Source of the DNA: Vanessa cardui
Lineage: Eukaryota; Arthropoda; Insecta; Lepidoptera; Nymphalidae
DNA length: 64,000 bases
Direction of reading: 5' to 3'
Assembly (NCBI RefSeq): GCF_905220365.1
Contig: NC_061131.1
Location: forward strand, 14,545,318 to 14,609,317
Made by a program: the position numbers and the translations under genes
Part shown: one piece after another, positions 48,226 to 56,568 of the stretch
How the letters are laid out: every line of letters starts with the position of its first letter
How positions within the stretch are numbered: position 1 is the stretch's first letter
Notes under the pieces: model-generated
Seen by the model: only the letters and a program-made list of their open reading frames with translations
The model's database searches: none
What the model was told of the DNA's origin: nothing

Positions 48226-49397
48226 ATGTATGCTGCGATTTGTTTACTTGTGTTTCTCTGTGCTAATGGCTTAGACGCATATCCTGGCTATGACGCTCAA
48301 GGTAAGACTGTTTACTTATTATTTGTGCCTCGTCTAGGTAGGTTATCTATCTACTGACAGCTGATATTCTCATATTCTACCGCGAAACACCAGTAGCTAG
48401 TATTGTTGTGTTCCGATATGAAGGAAATGAGCTCATTTGCTCTTACAACTACCAATATCATAAATAAATACTTCTTTTTATATATTAAACTGTTCGTCTG
48501 TGTGTAACTGAGTCTTTCTAATCAGATGAAAAAGAACAACTAGGGGTAGAATCTACTTTCTGAACCGGTGGTAGCTTCACTTAATAGTTTGTTAAATGAC
48601 AATTCAAAAGTCCTTGTAAAAGCCTATTTGAATAAAGTATATTATGATTGATTGATTGAATTGGAATGATTTAGATCGTTTTAGTGGCTCTTTAAATCCA
48701 GATCCACGATTCAGAGAACGGAAGTGTTAGCCAGTAATTAAATTTATGTGTTATTTTAATTTAGATTTTCTCGAAATTCGTACAAATATAAATGTACACA
48801 TGTCATGTGAATATTTTATAAAACTAATCTAACATTACAAATCATAATTATATTAACATTTCATTGTACGATGTAAGTTTATAAGAACATTTTTAGAAAA
48901 ATGTGTTATATGTTCACCATCGCCCAAAGACAATGGCTGTGGAATTAAAAAGTTATTTCTCATGTGCCTGTAGTTACACTGGCTCATTGGCTCACTTAAC
49001 ACGACCACAACAACAATACAAGTACTGCTGTTTGACGGTAGAATATCTGAAGAGTGGTACCCACTCAGATGGGTTAACATAAAGCTATTCCACCAATATA
49101 TAATATATCTGTTTAAATTAAACAGGGATCTTTAGTGGTGTAATTATATATGACCTGTACTCTTTTCGCGAGTTTCTCATTTAATCAAATAACATTTCAG
49201 ATTATATATTTTGCAAGGATAATGCGGAATGCACTGTACTTTGTACGTGGATAAACCACGCGGAAACAACAGGAGAATGTATTAGAAATAATTGTATCTG
49301 TGAGAAGACGCCACCGCCAGCACTCATCAATAATCCTCCCCACCGGAGAATGAATTCGGAACCGAATTCAAGATGCGGGAAAACTTGGGAAGATTGA
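48226..49397 (+). CDS. secreted CS-alpha-beta-like cysteine-rich peptide 1 (90 aa), two exons
   Basis: Exon 1 (48226-48301) encodes a hydrophobic signal peptide with a likely cut after about residue 20. A GT-AG phase-1 intron follows, and exon 2 (49201-49397) holds all the mature cysteines. The core reads C-x5-C-x3-C-x11-C-x4-C-x-C, matching the C...CxxxC...C...CxC pattern of the defensin/CS-alpha-beta fold. A proline-rich tail (EKTPPPALINNPPHRR) follows and carries a seventh cysteine near the C terminus. By my count the predicted mature peptide is acidic (about -3), unlike typical cationic defensins. It heads a cluster of four similar genes. A polyadenylation signal lies at 49515-49520. The channel-blocking or antimicrobial role of the fold is known in other animals; the function here is unknown. 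Confidence 0.8.
48325..48445 (+). mobile_element. SINE-A fragment in intron of peptide gene 1
   Basis: Remnants in order: tcgtctaggtaggttatcta, tctaccgcgaaacaccagta, then tattgttgtgttccgatatg. Diverged but ordered as in SINE-A. Confidence 0.45.
48540..48660 (+). mobile_element. family-D retroelement tail in intron of peptide gene 1
   Basis: ggggtagaatctactttctg, aaccggtggtagcttcactt, aaatgacaattcaaaagtcc, cctatttgaataaagtatat and a (TTGA)n-like tail: a nearly complete family-D copy. Confidence 0.65.
48905..49105 (-). mobile_element. SINE-A fragment in intron of peptide gene 1
   Basis: catcgcccaaagacaatggc through tagttacactggctcattgg to agtactgctgtttgacggta, in minus-strand SINE-A order, diverged. 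Confidence 0.5.
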
Positions 49398-49514
49398 AAA
49401 TGAGTGAAATTAAAAATAGAAATGTTACATTGTCAATGAAACGTATATCTTATTTGGTTAATTATAACAACTTATTTATTACCTACAGATTTTTATATTT
49501 GAATAGAATTATAA

Positions 49515-49520
49515 AATAAA
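49515..49520 (+). terminator. polyadenylation signal of peptide gene 1
   Basis: AATAAA 118 bases after the stop codon; another follows near 49590. Confidence 0.45.
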
Positions 49521-49880
49521 ATGTTCTTACTAGCTAAATTTGTGTGAGTGTGAATTGTCCTAAGAATATAACATATTATATAAAATTCATAAATAAAATG
49601 GAAACTCTAATGAGCATAATAACCAAAAAATAACTATTCTATATTATCTATGTGTAACTCTGTAGATTGTCAAATAACAATTTTAACGGGAAAAGTCACA
49701 GAGAGGCTGAAAAGAAAAAAAAATGGGTTACAGTATACAAGAAAAACTCAGTATATTATTATCAGGTAGGAAAATTATAGAAGATAAACGTTCCGCCATT
49801 ATTGTGATGGCACGGCAGCCAAACTACGGTATTTCAGATGTTCTTTAATTAGATATACACTTATGTAAAAATGACAATCA

Positions 49881-49888
49881 GTAACAAC
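49881..49888. repeat. left target-site duplication of the THAP transposon
   Basis: GTAACAAC, repeated exactly at 51119-51126, directly flanking the inverted repeats. Eight-base duplications are characteristic of P-superfamily transposons. Confidence 0.6.
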
Positions 49889-51118
49889 CAAAGATTTAAA
49901 TCGTTAGATGCGCCCCTGCCATAGTATAACCGCTATAAAATGTGTCAATCCTCAAATGAGTGAGCTTACTCATTCGCTACCAGTGTTCATTTATACGCAG
50001 TGACAGTCAGACGTCATCCATTGTAATTAATGCGCTAATTATAATCCAAAAAAAATCGCAAAATGCCGTCATGTGCCTTTCGAAAGTGCAATCACAACTC
50101 AAGAAATACTAATAAAGCCTAGGGTGAAACATTTCACTCATAACTATTTATATTTATTTTAATATTGAATTTATTTTATTCCGATGTCTGTAAAGACCAC
50201 GAAATGAAAAAAATTGTGCGACAGAGAAAGTAGTATGGCATAATTTATGTAATTAACAGAGATGAAACTATTGTCTCAGTACCATTCTATTAACTAATAT
50301 AACTAGATACACGGAAGTACTACGAATGTGGTTTGGAAAGGGATCATCTATAAATGGCCATTAACAGCGGCAATCCTGTGGTAGCGTCGGCATATTATGT
50401 TTTTTAAATATTATATTAAAAAAAATGTTTTAAATTGCATTGTAATATTTTTGTAATATTAGTCCGTCAAAGTATATTTTTGCTCTTAGAAATCTAATCT
50501 GGTGCTGGAATAAAATTTAAATAATTGAAAATACCTTTCTTAAATTACGTTTTTATTATTTAGATTTCCGCAAGACACACGTTGGAAAGAATAGTGGATA
50601 AAGGTAATACAGCGAGACCAGGGAGATGAGGCGTGGTTACCTACGAAATTTAGTCGAGTTTGTCCTGCCTAGAACAAACAACAACTTGGATCCATAAAAT
50701 ACAATTAAGTTCGTAATTAAATGCTACGCTGATGTACGCCTTCATCATATTCATAAACATGTTCAGAGAACAAACAGGCAAAAGTATAATAAATTGATTT
50801 TATTTCGTGGAGAATAAATATTATGTAATAACGTGTATGTAATAACAAAAAAAAATAATAATAATATTTTTTATAATACAATATTTTTTTTTGTTAAAAT
50901 TAAAATTTATTATTAATAACGTGTATTTATTTTTGCAATTATAACAAATAATTAAAACAACCTAATTTCTTACATTTTACAATTTGATGAATTTGTTGAC
51001 CGTATTTCGCATGCATCTGTGTGAGCGCGTAAGCGACTTGTCAACACACGCATTTTAAAAAATATTCCACAGTTTTTGAAGGTGAGGGCGCATCTAACGA
51101 TTTAAATCTTTGGTTTTG
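49889..51118 (+). mobile_element. deleted P-like (THAP-domain) DNA transposon, 1.23 kb
   Basis: A cut-and-paste element reduced to its ends. A 28-base inverted repeat (ccaaagatttaaatcg followed by ttagatgcgccc) is perfect between the two ends. The right end has six extra bases outside it. An 8-base direct repeat GTAACAAC flanks the whole. Inside, a TATA box (ctataaaat, about 49935) precedes an ATG at 50063 with the start of a THAP zinc finger. The rest of the transposase is gone. It lies between peptide genes 1 and 2. The superfamily is inferred from THAP plus the 8-bp duplication; other THAP-bearing superfamilies cannot be excluded. Confidence 0.7.
50063..50122 (+). pseudogene. THAP-domain stump of a transposase
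   Basis: Nineteen codons, MPSCAFRKCNHNSRNTNKA, then TAG. The Met-Pro-x-Cys-x4-Cys start is the N-terminal zinc ligand pair of THAP domains. After the stop the same frame continues Gly-Glu-Thr-Phe-His-Ser, resembling the TFH segment that normally follows, then stops again at once. So the domain was ended by a nonsense change and the remainder deleted. Confidence 0.6.
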
Positions 51119-51126
51119 GTAACAAC
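51119..51126. repeat. right target-site duplication of the THAP transposon
   Basis: GTAACAAC, identical to 49881-49888. Confidence 0.6.
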
Positions 51127-52069
51127 CACAAAACGTAATACCTAGAATTAACAGCATACTCACACACATAAACAACGATACACACACACCGAAAAAGCAC
51201 TTCCAAATTGTAAAATTAGTGATAGCAGTAGATATAACTTTTAATCATATACTTGGGTTAACCACTTATAAGAGGAATACAAATTGAATTTGATTAAGGA
51301 ATAAATATGTTAACGTAACGTATGGATACAAGAATTGTACGATTCCAGACAGAAGAGGAAACTAGTACTTGGATCTTTTAACACCTTATTCGTTTAACCA
51401 CACATCTAAATTTGTTTGTAATTTATACTTGATCTTTTCTGTTCTATTACTGTATGAATAAGATGGAATCCATTCTTGACATAAGTACTCCTGCATGATC
51501 CTAAAACGTTTGACACAGATGTATATTATTTTTTACTTTTATATGACAACTGAACACGTAATGTCAAAGATAAATGATATAATTTTTAACAACAAAGTTC
51601 TGTCTGAGCCTATTACTAATTAACGAATCTTATATTTTTGTGAGCAATTAATGACAATCGAGTTTCGAATACACGGCCCCGGCCACGGAGTAAAACATGA
51701 GAAATTATAATTATAATATGATTGTTAAATAAGAAATAAAAGGCATAGGTTATTCTTGTTTGATCATTAAGAACAGTGAAATAACTGATCACTGATATTT
51801 TTGTCGAAAAGAATATTAAAAATTTGGAGACTGTTTAGACAAATTCATTTACTAGTTACCTATGGACGCAATGTATTAAAATAATAATTAATGTCATAAA
51901 TGAAAAATCTAACGTTACCGTTAGATATTCACTTTTGTACAAATTTAGAAAAAAAAAATACGAAATAACGCTTAAACAGCTTAGTCCATCGCCAAACGAC
52001 AGTTTCTTCAGAATATTCATATATTGAAATCATTCATAGTATTTTTAATGAGAAAATCTAGACACGGTA

Positions 52070-52480
52070 GAGTCTCAACCAAGTTCAGATAACAGAACTT
52101 GCGAGCAGCACTGTGTGTAATATTACACGATCCATTTGGAGCCGAGATGGTCCAGTGGTTAGAACGCTTGCATCTTAACCGATTATCACGGTTTAAAAAC
52201 CCAGGCAGGCAGGCAACCACTGAATATATGTGCTTAATTTGTGTTTATAATTAATCTCGTACTCGAATATGATTCATAGAAATTCTGCCACATTTGTATT
52301 CCAACAACCCGCATTGGAACAGCGTAGTGGAATATGTCACGTGAAGAGAAAGGAGGCCTTAACCCAGCAATGGGAAAGTTATATAATTTGTAGGCTGCTG
52401 TTGTTGGAGCCACTTTGACCCCTTCATAGCTCAAAAACTATCTGGCGAAATACGATATAATGAAATTTGGAGAACATAAG
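52070..52480 (-). repeat. repeat G, interrupted by a SINE-B insertion
   Basis: On the minus strand the sequence tatgaaggggtcaaagtggc runs up to ctcc, breaks for the SINE, then resumes ctccaaatggatcgtgtaat and attacacacagtgctgctcg. The channel-gene intron copy at 35060-35135 is continuous across this point and so shows the pre-insertion state. Confidence 0.65.
52144..52403 (+). mobile_element. SINE-B inserted into repeat G with 8-bp target duplication
   Basis: The gagatggtccagtggttaga head, degenerate B box (acggtttaaaaacccagg) and body to aaccttaacccagcaatggg-like end are clear. TTGGAGCC at 52136-52143 is repeated at 52404-52411, the expected product of LINE-mediated insertion. Confidence 0.75.
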
Positions 52481-52638
52481 CTCAAAACTCCATAATATTA
52501 TGCCATAATATTTGCGCTTGTTTCTTTCACCTCATGTCTTTTTTTAAAGATGAAAATTTCTTAATTGTTAAATAAAGCGGATTGAGTTTTCTCTTAATGC
52601 TACGGAGTATTTAAAAACAAAATTACTGCATAATTAAA

Positions 52639-52644
52639 TTTATT
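52639..52644 (-). terminator. polyadenylation signal of peptide gene 2
   Basis: AATAAA on the minus strand about 80 bases after the stop codon of the gene ending at 52725. Confidence 0.45.
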
Positions 52645-52724
52645 CAAAAATTAATAGAATGTGACATTAATAGTGGTTATTTATGGAAATAATCGATCCG
52701 AATGTTTGATTGGGTTTTGTAACT

Positions 52725-53258
52725 TCAGGATAGAGCACAGTAACAACTCTTCATATAGCACATCGGCGATGTTTTCACTATACAGCCATTGTTGCAAGGC
52801 GCTATGCAATCGTCGTTGAAATCGCATTCTGTAAAAATAGACAAGATGATAAATTAATATATTGATATGTCACGCGAATAATACTGGCCCGTTCGTCGTC
52901 GTTCGTTCACAATAGAGTTGAGATGAGCAACGCACTAAAATCAAGATATACTTTATTCAAAATTTATACAAGCACTTTTAAATCTTCATTTAACAAACTC
53001 TTAAATGAATCTACCACCAGTTCGGAACATACCATTTGGAATGGCAACGGGTGTGTTACATAAAATCAATTCCCCAGCCTCTCCGATCTTCAAAGGCCAT
53101 CACAATTATTTAAAAAAAAAATGAAAAAGATAATTAAAAATGAAAAGAATATTTTTTGTGAACAAAAAAAAAAGTTGTTTCTTACGGTTACTTTGACCCC
53201 AGACGCTCACGGCGAAGCTTGCAATAACAACAAAAAGTACAGCCAGTATGAACTTCAT
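52725..53258 (-). CDS. secreted CS-alpha-beta-like cysteine-rich peptide 2 (58 aa), two exons
   Basis: Minus strand. Exon 1 is 53258-53186: MKFILAVLFVVIASFAVSVW, a textbook signal peptide. A phase-1 GT-AG intron follows, then exon 2 at 52828-52725. The mature part has seven cysteines spaced C-x5-C-x3-C-x3-C-x7-C-x4-C-x-C. It is the same six-cysteine core as gene 1, plus one extra cysteine three residues after the third. Ends MCYMKSCYC, close to MCYNNQC in gene 3 and MCYNSQCYC in gene 4. Net charge about -1. It is the only gene of the cluster on this strand, separated from gene 3 by 1.3 kb, so the two are divergently transcribed. A TATATATT about 57 bases upstream (53308-53315) fits the promoter spacing of its relatives. 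Confidence 0.8.
52925..53040 (-). mobile_element. family-D retroelement tail in intron of peptide gene 2
   Basis: The minus-strand reading gives ccgaactggtggtagattca, then aagtgcttgtata and ttgaataaagtatatcttga. It sits inside the single intron, in sense with the gene. Confidence 0.6.
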
Positions 53259-53307
53259 TTTGAGTAAAGGTGGTACTAGAATTGTATATCTCAGTACGTA
53301 TCTCCGA

Positions 53308-53315
53308 ATATATAT
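53308..53315 (-). promoter_or_regulatory. TATA-like box of peptide gene 2
   Basis: TATATATT on the minus strand, 57 bases before the start codon, the same distance as in genes 1 and 3. Confidence 0.5.
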
Positions 53316-54504
53316 GTTTTATTTCCACCGTGGAAAATTCACTAATTCTATGAAACGCCGACTACATGATTGAATTAAATGCATTATTAAAGTACAATAA
53401 TATAATATTAATCATTTTAACAATCACTCAATTATTGTTTTAATATAGAAATAATTAAAATTACTTGTTATACTATTACTTCAATTTGTTACAACGATAA
53501 AAAATCTTATGGTTTTAATTTTAAATATTATATTTAATAAAATGTCCACACATGTATATTTCTATATATCTATAAAGCAGACATCCAATATCTTCATAAT
53601 TAAATGCGGTCAAAAAGGCTATTTCAAATAATTGTTATTAATAGATTTTTGTAATTTTGTAGTATCCTTAAAAAATAATCAATTGAAAATACTTTTTACT
53701 GCACATCAATAAACACATACATATGTATCTATATCACATTATGATACATGCAAGAGGCGGCCTTATCGTTAAATCATCTATCTCTTCCAGGCAACCTGGA
53801 TAGACACAGAGGTAAAGTCAAAAAGGCTTATGAAGTAATATCAAATTTATAATTGTAGCATATTAAATATGTATTTAGATTTTATTCGTTAAATGCACTT
53901 ATCATGATAATTTTTGTGACTGAAAAGAGAAAAAATAATTATAAGCATTTAAGGACATTCAATATCTCATTGTTGCTCATGAGGATCTGAATGTAAAAAT
54001 AAAATAATAAAAACAGCCTGTAAATTTCCCACTGTTGGACTAAGGCCTCCTCTCCCTTTCAGGAGAAGGTTCTTTACATATTCATGTTGTCAAATGTTCC
54101 AATGCCGGTTGGTAGAATACACTTGTGTCAGAATTTTATGAAACTAGACATGCAGGGAAACCTACATGTCTAATTTCATCACGATGTTTCCCTTCACCGC
54201 CGAGCACTACATGAATTATAAACACAAATTAAGCATATGAACAATCAACGGCGTTTGTTTGGGTTTGAACCCGTAATCATCGGTTAAGATGAGCGCGTTC
54301 TAACCACTGGGTCATCTCGACTAAATTTTAAGTACTTACCTTGATTACTCATGATTTCGAATAGATTATTCTTAAATGAAAGTAGATGCCAAACTCGCGC
54401 TTTGCATAAAAAACAAATAAATCAATAATTCTAAATGGGTGTTAATGCACGAAGCGTGTAAATGATATTTTGTAATTCGTTGTTAATTTGAAATAATGAA
54501 ATAC
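53316..54504. other. divergent intergenic region between peptide genes 2 and 3
   Basis: AT-rich sequence between two divergently transcribed peptide genes. It includes a ggcggcctta...ctcttccaggcaacc block (53755-53810) of a type common as a lepidopteran repeat (a weaker match near 61375-61430) and a minus-strand SINE-B (54012-54326). Confidence 0.5.
54012..54326 (-). mobile_element. SINE-B, near full-length, minus strand
   Basis: Minus-strand order: gtcgagatgacccagtggtt, a gggttcaaacccaaac B box, the ttataattcatgtagtgctc block, a tctaatttcat duplication, then aggaggccttagtccaacag. It lies about 180 bases before the TATA box of peptide gene 3, so it may influence that promoter. Confidence 0.75.
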
Positions 54505-54512
54505 TATAAATA
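54505..54512 (+). promoter_or_regulatory. TATA box of peptide gene 3
   Basis: TATAAATA 58 bases before the start codon, identical to the element of gene 1 at the same spacing. Confidence 0.6.
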
Positions 54513-54562
54513 CTAGGTTTTTCCTTTCTGTGGAGGCAAGTTACCTGAAGGCTGCTACAGAA

Positions 54563-55413
54563 ATGAAGCTAACGTTGAATCTGTCAACTTTGGTCGTAAT
54601 CATGGCCGCCGTTTTTTCGGTTTGTGTCAACACTGCATCTGGTGAGTTCATATAATATCATATTGAAATAGCTGTGTACCTGATAGGATATCCCATTAAA
54701 AGAGATTTTTCATGTTTCCGGGACACATTCATGAAAAAATATTAATACTAATACTCAATTCCTTTGCAATTTTTGTCCTTACGATTTAGGCTGTACGTCG
54801 TGCCAGTGGATCATATATATATAATGTTATTGTATTTTAATCTGTAATCTTATTATATATTTTTAATACCCATCCATTATCAAATTAATGTTCTGTCTTG
54901 GGAGCAAAAAATACACATTGTTTTCGTTTTTACAATAGATTAGGAAATTGGCAAATAGGTCATCTGAGAGTAACTAACCACTTACTCTCATGCGCATTGT
55001 AACCACCATCAGTCATATACATAGACATCTGCATTGTAAGAAATATTAAACATTCCTTAAGCCACCAATCTACGAACGACTTAGGGAACTATGGTCCCTT
55101 ATTAGGCCGTAGTTAAAATGTGTATTAAGAAAACAATTGTTTCGTAGAATATGTAGTGAAGAATGGGCGTTATGAACCCAGTCCGGCTTGCACACGGTGC
55201 TACCACCTAGTTAAATATTTTATTATATTGTATTTATTAATATTCACTTTTGTTTATTTATTAGCTGGATATTGCTACACCAAGTACGATTGCCTGGCAT
55301 CGTGTTTAAGCATTTGTCCTGCCTATGTAGATGCGATGTGCTACAACAATCAATGTTGCTGTCAAATAAAATCCCGACAAGCACCAGAACGATTACCTCA
55401 AAGATGTTATTGA
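54563..55413 (+). CDS. secreted CS-alpha-beta-like cysteine-rich peptide 3 (75 aa), two exons
   Basis: Exon 1 (54563-54641, 79 nt) encodes a signal peptide beginning MKLTLNLSTLVVIM. Then come a phase-1 GT-AG intron and exon 2 (55265-55413). The mature peptide starts near AGYC and shows C-x5-C-x3-C-x3-C-x7-C-x4-C-x-C; the residue between the last two framework cysteines is itself a cysteine (CCC). A basic tail (KSRQAPERLPQRCY) ends with another cysteine, giving nine in all. Net charge about +2, the most basic of the four. Exon 1 length and signal sequence are nearly those of gene 4, so the pair arose by tandem duplication. Polyadenylation signal AATAAA at 55591-55596. Confidence 0.8.
54955..55215 (-). 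mobile_element. SINE-A remnant in intron of peptide gene 3
   Basis: The order taggtcatctgagagtaact, ctgcattgtaagaaatatta, cttagggaactatggtccct, and ccggcttgcacacggtgcta-like end follows minus-strand SINE-A, strongly diverged. It ends about 50 bases before exon 2. Confidence 0.5.
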
Positions 55414-56527
55414 TGATTTATATGTCTACTGTTTAATTAAAACTGTTTTCTTCCATACTTTTTTGGTTGTATAATTTTATGATATTATTTTATATTATAC
55501 AAATTTGGGTGTTTAATTTGAACTTCATTGAAGAAAATCACTGCATGCTCTTAAATATATAATTAATTATGTAATTTTGAAAATCTATACAATAAAGTAA
55601 ATTGCAATATTATTCGATTTTTTATACCTTCACCTGAAATACTATACTGAACTATTTACACTAAATAATAGAGATTATATTTTGGCATATTTTCAGATAT
55701 TTGTTTAGTTTTTAAACCAATAACCCAATTCCCTTGGCTAGAATATTTCTTTAGCAGGTAATACATTGTCCACCTTAGAATTTTCCTAATACTTGCAAAA
55801 AAATGCAGATATTTTTGTCTGATCAAATTCATTGTATAAAATTTGCTTGAAGTTTAACTGTATTTGAAAACTATTGTGAATAAATGATTGATTGACAAGT
55901 GACATGATTTAGCTTTGAGAATTTTCATGACCTTTTCATTGCTACGTACTCTATTAGTGATAGTGACAATTTGTTAAAATCAGGCAAAACCTTAGCAGGT
56001 ACCTGAAAAAACGCGCATAGTGTATTTTCTGTCACTTGTTTATCCATCAACATGCAATGGAGTAGCGTCGTGGAATATGCTCCAAATTTTTCCCTCAAAG
56101 TTAGGCTTTGGTCCAACAGGTAAATTTACAAGATATCTTGTAAATATATGATATAATTGTCATTAGGACATAATACAATCAAGAAAGGTTAGAGCAAGAA
56201 CTGATCCCTAGGAGATCTCACTTTCAAGAGTCTCTCGAGAATTCTCAGGTAAATCATTAAGTATCTTGTGACTCCTCTGAGATCTCAATAATATTTTCAA
56301 GTGTCGATCAGCCTAAAAATATAGTTCCTTTGATAGAGATCTATAGTTCCATTGTTCTTAAGTACAGATAAAAAAAAATAGATGTAGGTATAACATTAAT
56401 TATTCAATTTTAATTAAGGCTTCAAAACATTCACTCACACTTGACAAAAAAATAATAAGCTAATTTTCACACCTTGAGCGTAAAAATCAATTTTTCCTAT
56501 CACTCGTAATTACAAACTATTGAATAA
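55414..56527. other. intergenic stretch between peptide genes 3 and 4
   Basis: AT-rich, with the 3' UTR of gene 3 up to about 55615 and a weak SINE-B-like segment at about 56000-56140 (atgcaatggagtagcgtcgt, then ggaatatgctccaaat). No coding sequence. Confidence 0.5.
55591..55596 (+). terminator. polyadenylation signal of peptide gene 3
   Basis: AATAAA about 180 bases after the stop codon. Confidence 0.4.
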
Positions 56528-56535
56528 TATAAATA
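56528..56535 (+). promoter_or_regulatory. TATA box of peptide gene 4
   Basis: TATAAATA 41 bases before the chosen ATG. The predicted transcription start, about 30 bases on, falls after the in-frame ATG at 56551. This argues that translation begins at 56569. Confidence 0.5.
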
Positions 56536-56568
56536 TCAGAAACTCTGTGAATGGATATTGCTAGCGTA

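Larger units (their letters stand above)
51127..52724. other. intergenic stretch within the peptide cluster
   Basis: AT-rich DNA with no exon-like sequence. Repeat G (about 52070-52143 and 52404-52480, minus) is split by a SINE-B copy. A candidate polyadenylation signal for the minus-strand peptide gene lies at 52639-52644. Confidence 0.5.

Noticed and set aside
56551..56568. Upstream in-frame ATG for peptide gene 4
   Set aside because: It lies before the TATA-predicted transcription start and would lengthen the signal peptide beyond its duplicate, gene 3.
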